Assembly: GCA_030407085.1 (NCBI GenBank)
Contig: CM059584.1
Coordinates: 93,698,001 to 93,762,000, forward strand
Direction: 5' to 3'
Source of the DNA: Trichopria drosophilae
Taxonomy: Eukaryota > Arthropoda > Insecta > Hymenoptera > Diapriidae
DNA length: 64,000 nt
The position numbers and the translations under genes were made by a program. Of the stretch, positions 56,162 to 64,000 are shown in pieces; position 1 is the stretch's first letter, and the number at the start of each line of letters is the position of its first letter. The notes beneath the pieces were generated by a model, which was not told where the DNA came from, searched no databases, and saw only the letters and a program-made list of their open reading frames with translations.

Positions 56162-56830
56162 TTTTTTAGCAGTTAATAAGCCATTTTTAAAGAGTACTAA
56201 AATTTTCTTTCCCGAAATTAAAGAGGACAATTTTGCGGACATTTTTTATTCAGGTCCCAAAAAAATCGCTTCATTCCCTTACAGAGAAAATGGACTTTTA
56301 ATGGAAAAATTGACGAACATTGTTGTAAATAATAAAAATTTGTATATTTATTTCATACCACTTAAAATTTTAGGTATTTTTCGAACTTTTTTGTTTTAGA
56401 AGTTCTTCTCTATCGATTATAATTTTCACGATATGATCGATTAAAAAAGATTTGATTTCAATTTTTTCGTATAGTTTTTTTGCCATAACTTTTAAACAAA
56501 TTAATATTTTAAGCTACAACTTGCCAGAAAGGCTTATCTTTACTTAAATTTTTGTTTTTTTTTTTTTTAGGAAAAGAAACCTTTAACTATGTATATAACT
56601 TGTAAAAAAAAGTTATTTTTGTCGTTGCTTAGTCTGTAAGTTAGTTTTTAGTTTTTTTTTTCTCTTTTTGTAAAGATTCTCTTAAATCCGCGGAGGTTTA
56701 TATTATAACACTTCTGCTTCTTTCGCGTACGGGCTATGCCTTGCGAATACGATAGTTGTACTTTTCTCTAGTCCTAGGTATTAATATGTTATTGTAAATT
56801 AAGATATTTTGTATTGAAATGATGAGAATA
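56162..56830. other. AT-rich DNA, possibly a LINE 3' end
   Basis: The last 150 bases lead into AATAAATTATTATTATT (from about 56828), the look of a LINE 3' end with a (TTA)n tail on the plus strand. No coding sequence recognised. Confidence 0.4.
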
Positions 56831-56831
56831 A

Positions 56832-56904
<73 letters not shown>
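56831..56904. repeat. (TTA)n-(TA)n microsatellite
   Basis: About nine TTA units followed by about 24 TA units, directly before the truncated LINE copy. Confidence 0.92.
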
Positions 56905-56906
<2 letters not shown>

Positions 56907-57044
56907 GCTATATAGACGCTAACTTAAGATGGGACTTGCATGCAAAATATCTTCTGAACAAGCTAAGACCACTCCAATTTCTATTCAGAAAGTTGCGTGA
57001 AATTGTAAGCACTCAGACATTGATACAAATTTACCACGCTCTAT

Positions 57045-58488
57045 GGCCGGAAATGGGGTACCCAACCGTGGATCGTACACTGGATGTACACGGCCATAGT
57101 ACGACCAATCATAAGCTATGGTGAGGTGGTATGGTGGAAAGCAACACAGGTTAAGGGAAACCTAATGAGCTGACCAAAATACAAAGAATGGCATGTCTGG
57201 GCATCACAGGCGCACTCGGATCCACACCGACGGCGGGAATGGAAGTAATATTAAACCTCCACCCAATGGACATACACGTGAGGAAAGTGGCCTGTTGCAG
57301 CGCAATCAGACTGAGGGACGCAGGATGGTGGAGAGGCTCAACCTACGGACACGGCAGCATCCTGCGGTGCGACCCGATGGGTCGGCTCATGCCCCCCAGA
57401 ACGGACTACATTGTGTCGCAGCTGGAGTTCGGGGGGAGCGTCTCCTACATCTCGCTGGAAAACGAGGATTGGAAAAAGGAGCTGGCCAAGGCAGGGGGGA
57501 GCTCTGTCTTCACGGACGGGTCCAAACGGGGAGGCAAAGTGGGGATAGGTGTATATTCACATGCACCACACCTGCGAGTCTCCCTGGGCCTGCCGGGGGA
57601 TGACAGCGTTCTTCAGGCGGAGGTAAAAGCAATTAAAGTAGCAGCCGAGAAACTGCTGGAGAACATGTCAATACAGGCAACGATCCTCAGCGACAGCAAG
57701 ACTGCGTTAAAAACGCTTATGTCTAGAGACGTGCGTTCAAGAACGATTAAAGAGTGCAAGGACATCCTTAATCGACTTAGTGAAACCTGCATCCTACGGT
57801 TATGCTGGGTGCCTGGCCACCAGAACATTCCTGGGAACGAAAAGGCGCACAGGTTGGCCAAGAAAGGACTGAGCATGCAGGTTACGGGAGAAAGCAGGAT
57901 TACGTACGATGCAGCCAAGAAAACTCTATTTTAGGCTGCGACAGAGGAGGCCAACTTCAGCTGGATACGGCTGCCATCTTGTCGTATCTCCAGGCAGATG
58001 TGGCCCTTAATAAATGCGAACAAAACTAGGTTTTTGATCTCACTAAAAAGACGGACAATAAGTCGACTGATGGGAATCGTGACGGGACATTGCCTGATCG
58101 GAAAAATGTCCCGGGTCATAGGAGCACCAGCGCGGGACTATTGTCGAAGTTGTTTAGATGAAGACGAAGAAGAATCAATTCACCACATGATCTGTGAGTG
58201 TACTGGCTTAATGATCAGAAGACTCCAGCATCTGGGACAGCCCTTCTTCGTCAGTTTAGAAGACGTAGCGCACATCCAACTGGGGAGACTACTGAAATTT
58301 GTTGACTCAACTGGATGGTTTAAACACAATAAGTGGCTGGACGGGTTTCCCGCACATCGGCGGAGGTTATGACGATGACAATCGTCATAAAAAAAAAACA
58401 AATAAGGGGATCACAATGGGCCGTGTTGGCCACCGAGTGCTGTGAGGGGGGTATAGCCCCTCCACACCCCTTCTAACCTAACCTAACC
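57045..58488 (+). mobile_element. LOA-like LINE, 3' fragment, (TAACC)3 tail
   Basis: Inserted with the perfect 13-bp duplication TACCACGCTCTAT (57032-57044, 58489-58501). The 3' end is three copies of TAACC (58474-58488), not poly(A). It is 5' truncated inside the thumb after the RT. It has a one-base frameshift near 57165. Confidence 0.92.
57050..58372 (+). pseudogene. LOA-like ORF2 end: thumb, RNase H, zinc motif
   Basis: First frame: YTAVVRPIISYGEVVWWKA (about 57090). After the frameshift: QRMACLGITGALGSTPTAGM (about 57182) and an RNase H domain with all four acidic positions visible (D in SSVFTDGSK, 57500; E in QAEVKAIKVA, 57618; D in ILSDSKTAL, 57684; D/E region in WVPGHQNIPGNEKAH, 57810). 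A frameshift and stop near 57932 precede a C-terminal cysteine motif DYCRSCLDEDEEESIHHMIC (58137). The RNase H and the TAACC tail support the LOA-like assignment. Confidence 0.85.
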
Positions 58489-59120
58489 TACCACGCTCTA
58501 TTCCAATCGATACTTAGATACGGAATCATTATCTGGGGCGGAGCTTACGATAATATTATGAAGAAAATTGCAGTACAACAGAAAGCGGCGTTAAAAATTA
58601 TAATGAATAAGAGACGGGACTACTCAACTGAACAACTGTATGCAGAAACCAAGATTTACGATGTAAGAAAAATCGCATTCTTTACGGCAACTATTCAGGT
58701 ATTCAAGGCAAGATATATTCGCCAGTTATTGGAATCACAAGAAATGCGACTGGGGATGTGCTAATGGTCACACATAGGCGGACTGAAATTGGAAGAAAGT
58801 GCCTCGACTATTTTGGAACCATCTGTTATAATTCTTTGCCAAATATTGTTAAGGCGGCTGCAGACGTGCAGAGGTTCAAACATTTACTCAAGAGTTGGTT
58901 CGGTAACAAAAATTGCGCAGAAATAGCAAATCATTTTAGTACAAGTTACATTAAGCATTATAGGTTACTTTAAAAAATAAAATAATAATAAAGTTTAGCG
59001 CTACTATCTGTGATAAATCTGTTTTATTATACCAAAGGCTTTAAATATATATATATTAATACAATTTCAGTATTCAGTATTTGTAATCATCGCAGTTTAT
59101 AATCAGTCAATTAAAATACA

Positions 59121-61921
59121 TTAAGATATGTCACATAAGACAACAATTTCAGTCCGCCTTTGTGTGACCACTAGCACACCTCCAGTCGCATTTCTTGTGA
59201 TTCCAATAACTGGCGAATATGATCTTGCCTTGAATACCTGAATAGTTGCCGTAAAGAATGGGATTTTTCTTACATCGTAAATCTTAGTTTCTGCATACAG
59301 TTGTTCAGTTGAGTAGTCCCGTCTCTTATTCATTATAATATTTAACGCCGCTTTCTGTAGTACTGCAATTTTCTTCATAATATTACTGTAAGCTCCGCCC
59401 CAGATAATGATTCCGTATCTAAGTATCGATTGGAATAGAGCGTGGTAAATTTGTATCAATGTCTGACTGCTTACAATTTCACGCAACTTTCTGAATAGAA
59501 ATTGGAGCGGTCTTAGCTTGTTCAGAAGATATTTTGCATGCAAGTCCCATCTTAAGTTAGCGTCTATAATTACGCCTAGATATTTGATACAGTTTGCTTG
59601 TGTAATGCTTTCCATGATTTGTCCATTTCTAACTTCTAAGTGCTCCAGATTTGAAGGAATACTGTTCTTATAGCATCCAAACGGCATATATTTTGTTTTG
59701 TCGACGTTAACAGTTAGTGAGTTGTGATTAAACTACTCCTTTATGACACTAAAGTCGTTTTTTGCTATTTGCACTAATTCTGTCCACGTATTAGCGGAGT
59801 GAATCACAGCGGTGTCGTCCGCAAAAGACTGTATTTTTCCTGCAGATTCTAGAGTATACAAGTCGTTTATATATAATATAAAAAGCAGTGAACCTAGGAT
59901 TGTACCCTGCGGGACACCACACATAACCGTTTGTGAATTCCTTAACGACTCCTTATACAGAACCGCCTGTTTTCTATCTTTTAGGTAATTAGATATTAAT
60001 ACACTAATAAGTCCTCTAAATCCAAGAAACCGCGTTTTCTCAATTAAAATCTCATGATTCAGCGTGTCAAACGCTTTAGCAAGATCAATAAAAATCGCTA
60101 GCGTAGGTTTAGCCATATCGAGGTTGGAGTGAAGAATTTTTGAAATCTCTGCTAGGGCATCGGATGTAGATAATCCAGCTCTGAAACCGAATTATGCCTT
60201 ACTTATGATGTTATTTTTTGTTATAAATTGAATCATTTTTTGTTTTAGGCATTTCTCAAAGATTTTAGCTAGGCTCGAAAATAAGGATATAGGACGGTAG
60301 TTGTTCACTTGTCTACGGTCTCCGGATTTGAACATTCGTGTAATTATCGCGCATTTGAAGTCTTCGGGCACTATACCACTTTCAAAAATGCAATTTATTA
60401 TATGCATCATCGGTTTGGCGATACTATTTCGAATGATTTTTAAAAATTTCACTGATATCCTATCAGGTTCAGCAGCTTTTTATCTTGTAAAGATTTAATT
60501 GTAGTACTTCTCTTTCGTTTACGGGGGTGATAAAAATGAGCCCATTATTGTTCTATGTTGTACAGGTCTGTTTGGTACCGAGATGATCTTATTAAATAGA
60601 CTTTTCCCAATTTTCGTAAAGTGATCGTTAAACTCGTCAGCTATCTCTTTATTTGATGTTACAACTTTCCCATTGGGTAGAACTATTTCAGATGGAGAAG
60701 TTCCTCTACTTTTCCTACTGGTTAAATCGTTTACAAGGTTCCACACCGCTTTAGGGTCATTTTTATATGCATTTTCTTTATTTGTTTAGTGAAATTGTTT
60801 CCTTTGTTTCAAAAGTGAATTTAACTGATTTCTATATATTCTGTATCTTTGAGTCGCTTCTATGCCTTTCTGATTTTCCATTTTCTTCCTAATTTTTTCT
60901 CCAGTATGAATAGATTTTATCAATCCTGCAGTGATCCACACTTTCCTCTTGTTATCTTGATGCTTGATTTCCTTAGTGGCTATAGTTTGCATCCTCTTGA
61001 TGATTTCTATAAAGTATTTACAACAAATGTCGGGATCTGCACTGTGGTAGACTGTATCCCAGCGGTACGTCTCTGAAAGTTCTTTAGCTTTAACATAATC
61101 TGTTTTTAGTCGTGTGTTTTTCTTTTTATTTATAGGTAAACTCGTGTTTACACTCATCAGCAGAAAGATATGACAATGGTCAGTGATACCTATACTTAAT
61201 ATTGCTGATTCAATCAAATCATGTGTTCCATCCGTTTTCATAAAAATGCGGTCAATACATGATTTACTATCCTTCGACATTCTCGTGGGTTTGTTTAATG
61301 CTGAGATAAAGCCAAATTCGTGCATTGCGTTTAAATGTTGTAGCAGAATGTCTTCTTCCTTAAGTACATCCATGTTGATGTCACCTATTAATATATGATA
61401 ACATGCCTGGTCACGGCTTTCTAAGTAACTGCGAAAATGCTGTATAAATTCATATGGACATAAAGAAGGTGACCGATACACTGCTGTTACAGTTGTTTTA
61501 GAGCTCCCTGCGTTAAAATTTAGTTTGATTACTGTTATTTCTCCAATTTTCAGTAACTCCACATTATGTGCAATTTCTTTTTTAACAAAAATAACAACCT
61601 CATCATTTTGGTTAAATGTTCCATTGTTATGATAAGAGTTGTAACCTGGTATATTATATAAGTTTAAATTTTTTATTTTCCAAGTCTCAGTACATACAAT
61701 AATATTAAGTTTTTCAGTTCATGTATCAGTATTTCCAAATCTTCAAAATTTCTTTCTAAACTTCTTATATTAATATGCATAATCACAAGATTAAAATTAG
61801 TATCAATATGATCCCGTAATTTGTATGTAGACTGTATAAAATTACAGTTTAATTCCGCTGAATTAAAATTATAAAAAAAAGTAGCCATTTTAAAATTTGA
61901 GATTAAATAAGTAAATTTCAA
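59121..61921 (-). pseudogene. CR1/Jockey-like LINE ORF2 (endonuclease-RT), several frameshifts
   Basis: Minus-strand ORF2 of a nearly full-length copy. Endonuclease: MHINIRSLERNFEDL (about 61775), TAVYRSPSLCPYEF, ILIGDINMDVL (about 61385), SCIDRIFM and ITDHCHIFLL (about 61180); the usual endonuclease residues (N, D, N, H) can be followed. Linker with WNLVNDLTSRK. RT: SGIVPEDFKCAIITRMFKSG, NNYRPISLFSSLAKIFEKCL (about 60270), IDLAKAFDTLNHEIL, CGVPQGTILGSLLF (about 59900), SFADDTAVI (about 59815), then KYLGVIIDANLRWDLHAKYL (about 59590) and QSILRYGIIIWGGAY. Breaks near 61675, 60780, 60515, 60190, 60120 and 59730. Similarity to the plus copy ends near 59147; beyond it an AATAAA-like signal (minus, about 59018) suggests its own 3' UTR. 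Confidence 0.87.
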
Positions 61922-61947
61922 TTTGTTGTGCTTGGTAGAGTTAAAAT

Positions 61948-62870
61948 TTAGGTTATCATAATTGGATAATTTATTCTTGATATTAAGTATTTTCTTCTAT
62001 CCGCATATGCCCAACATTTATCTTCTTCATCTGCATAATGATCCGTTGAATGGTTTTTGTGAAAACATCGATTTGCCTCCATGCAATTAATACATTTTTT
62101 GCCTTCTTGTTTGGTGCAGTCCTTGGAATCGTGGTCTTGTGAACAAAATTTACAAATACTAGTTGGTTTTTCGCATTTTACACTATTATGACCGTACATG
62201 CTACATTTAAAGCATCTGCGTATATTAATGTCAATGTATACCGGGCTTATATTCCATCCGACAGCCAACTTGAAATTTTTTTCAGCAAGCTTAAGGTAAA
62301 TTTGTGCACTTACCTCGGCAAAAATAGTACCAGTTTCTAGCCACTCACTTTTTTCTATTAATAATGAATTTTTATCTTTTATTTCTACGTTTAGGTTCGC
62401 AAGAAGCGTATTTTTTTCGCGTAGGTGCATTATTTCGTTAGTGTCTTTACTTTCTATATTTTTATTGATTTTTTCTAGTTGACCAGAGATACCATTATTC
62501 TTATTGGATAATTATTTTCCAATGCTCTATATTTTTTCTTAAGTGCATTCATTATTCTCTGTTCTTAATAATTCTACCTCATTATTCTTAATTTGCAAAT
62601 CATCTTTTAATTTATTAATAATCTCATTTAGCTTGTTTATTTCACTTCTAAAATATGCTTGTATTGGGGGTCGTGTGTCCAAATCTTCCTCTTCGCAACA
62701 TTTTATCCACCCTTTACATATTATTTCGTCTGCCGAATTACGTTCACAGCAACTTCCATGGTGTACTCCGCCTCAATTTATGCATATGTATTGGAGATAC
62801 CTACGTTTTTTACAGCAAGCATAGAATAAGTCATCCTCCATTTTTTGTCCATCTGTTTTTTTTCGCCCGT
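61948..62870 (-). pseudogene. LINE ORF1: cysteine-rich N-terminus, coiled coil and CCHC knuckles
   Basis: ORF1 of the same minus-strand LINE, nucleic-acid-binding. From about 62850: EDDLFYACCKKRRYLQYICI and HGSCCERN, a cysteine-rich block that may be a PHD-like or other zinc domain; a coiled-coil stretch INKLNEIINKLKDDLQ (about 62610); VSAQIYLKLAEKNFKLAVGW; then three zinc knuckles with C-x2-C...C spacing: CFKCSMYGHNSVKC (about 62210), CKFCSQDHDSKDC (about 62150) and CINCMEANRCFH (about 62090). Stops occur near 62535-62550. Together with ORF2 this gives about 3.7 kb of a canonical two-ORF element. Confidence 0.8.
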
Positions 62871-63290
62871 CTAACCAGGTGTCAAGTGATTTTTCTCGTT
62901 TTCTTATTTTGAAAAATAAATCTGCCGCACACGTGGAAATTATAACCTCAAAATTTCCCGCTTTATTGAGAAACCATGACAGAGTGACTCCTCGGATCAC
63001 GTAATCAATAGTGTCACTTTTTTTCCACCGATGCACTAATAATAGAACTTAAGTTCGGAGTATGAAAACTTATATTCACTTTGTCAATTTACTTTTTTTC
63101 TCGCGTACAAACCGTGACGTCCGTTCATATCAACGATTGACACTATATGGGCATAGAATAAAGTATGTTCGAAATGACCGCAATTGAATGGTTAGGAATG
63201 GAATTCGAACGTCAACGTGGGACGGACCTAGCGGCAAATATTGAGAACGCAAATATTGGGGGGGGGGGGTAATTTATTATGAGTTCCCAT
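62871..63290. other. Spacer, possible LINE 5' UTR; G-run
   Basis: The left part may be the 5' UTR of the minus-strand LINE. A run of about 12 G lies at 63258-63269. No gene recognised. Confidence 0.4.
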
Positions 63291-63299
63291 CACACCGCT

Positions 63300-64000
63300 T
63301 ACAGAATGTTTTGTATAAAAAGCTCCGATGGCTACCGAACAAGTCCTCGATATTTCAAAATTATTTTGGTCCCAGTCCGACTCTTCCCCCAGATGCGGCC
63401 AATTACTCTGTTAATGATCTGTATGTTTGATTATGTGATTCGGTGTTTGCCGCTGCGAGGGAGGCGGGAATGGTTGTTTCAGTCGGATCCGTCAGAACAT
63501 CTATTGCAACAAACGTGTGGTTCGACAAGGAGTGTTAACGGGCTCGTAGGATGGTTCGCGAGGTGCTACGCGAAAAACGAAGACTTTCCAGCTATCAATT
63601 CGAGACTCATTTGCAAAGATCAGCTGCCCCATAGATTTTTGGAGAGCTGTTGGGCGGTTCAGGAGAGGGACTGACCCTACTGAGATCATCTCTCCTCAAG
63701 TTTGGAGTGAATTTCTCAGAGCGGCCTATCCACCCAGGATTTCCGACTGCCATAGGTTTTACGGGGCCTTCGATCCTGCACTTGATGATTCTTTCACGTA
63801 ACGGGAGCTTCAAAATGTTGTCCGACGCTTGGGTAAAAATAAGGCTCCTGGATACGATGGCATACCCGGTGAATTCTACCAAGCACTTAAACCGGACTGG
63901 CTCCTTTTACTGCGTGGCCTATTTAATAGAATCCTTGCCACCGAAGAAGTCCCGTTAGATTGGTCCAGATTATTCCTGCTTATGCTGCATAGGAAGGGTC
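63300..64000 (+). pseudogene. LINE ORF2 fragment running off the window
   Basis: Several frames together read as the linker and first RT motifs of a LINE: NVWFDKEC followed by MVREVLREKRRLSSYQFETH (about 63540-63610), DFWRAVGRFRRGTDPTEI (about 63635), WSEFLRAAYPPRIS (about 63702), then LGKNKAPGYDGIPGEFYQAL (about 63830) and WLLLLRGLFNRILA. Stops and frameshifts occur. The W-[FY]-D-x-[EC] linker followed by KAPGYDG resembles the organisation of the 28-31 kb element, so the two may be related. The catalytic box lies beyond the window. Confidence 0.75.

Larger units (their letters stand above)
56908..58998 (+). pseudogene. CR1/Jockey-like LINE, 3' part, split by another LINE
   Basis: Plus-strand 3' portion of ORF2 with DANLRWDLHAKYLLNKLRPL (about 56915) up to IYHAL at the break, then FQSILRYGIIIWGGAY (58500), RRDYSTEQLYAETKIYDVRK (about 58610) and a tail to FGNKNCAEIANHF; 3' end AATAATAATAAAG at about 58985. 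The split is caused by the LOA-like LINE 57045-58488; removal of that insert plus one 13-bp target copy makes IYHALFQSILRYG continuous. It matches the minus-strand copy at 59147-59690 almost base for base, apart from scattered changes. Confidence 0.88.

Overview
This window looks like insect nuclear DNA made almost entirely of transposable elements. It is AT-rich, with canonical GT-AG introns inside transposon genes and insect-type families (Jockey-like, LOA-like and I-like LINEs, DD41D mariner-like, piggyBac, Tigger/pogo, several hATs, a RAG1/Transib-like element). One LINE ends in three copies of TAACC, a rotation of the insect telomere C-strand repeat CCTAA, which would suit Hymenoptera or a related order. 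That taxonomic guess is inference. I found no convincing single-copy host gene, rRNA, CRISPR array or operon.

Layout. 1-10.7 kb: decayed AT-rich DNA with a 69-bp minisatellite, a broken Jockey-type LINE (2985-4525, +), a pogo-type MITE (7063-7331), a tRNA-like sequence (7884-7968, -) and a truncated I-like LINE (8239-9845, -). 10.7-27 kb: a three-level hAT nest. An old Ac-like hAT gene on the minus strand is split inside its C-terminal domain by a 14.6-kb hAT (10865-25432, 8-bp target duplication). That hAT carries a five-exon BED transposase gene and is itself hit by a second hAT (20620-25165, another 8-bp duplication) with an uninterrupted 695-aa transposase. Several MITEs and a foldback element sit in the same region. 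28-31.7 kb: a LINE with a long open frame, truncated at its 5' end.

33-44.8 kb: a four-deep nest. An LOA-like LINE (-) is split by a 9-kb Tigger (34863-43848). The Tigger is split by a DD41D mariner-like element with an intact transposase (35370-38434) and by a piggyBac (40366-43548), which in turn holds a MITE (41462-41756). At each junction I checked, removing the insert plus one duplicated target site restores the broken reading frame, so the order of insertion can be read from the sequence.

45-49.2 kb: an element with roughly 0.6-kb inverted termini, one of them split by a solo LTR. 50.6-51 kb: a Harbinger-type MITE. 52.2-56.2 kb: an element with roughly 0.33-kb termini ending in CACATTG that carries a decayed RAG1/Transib-like transposase. 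56.8-62.9 kb: two copies, in opposite orientation, of a CR1/Jockey-like LINE, one split by an LOA-like LINE. 63.3-64 kb: the start of another LINE that runs off the window.

The genes do not form a cellular pathway. They are transposases and reverse transcriptases of unrelated elements that accumulated by repeated insertion into one another. The points most worth following up are the RAG1-like element, clusters of TCAAGGTCA (the extended nuclear-receptor half-site) in the termini of two element families, the dateable nests, and the possibility that the whole tract is a heterochromatic, piRNA-producing locus.
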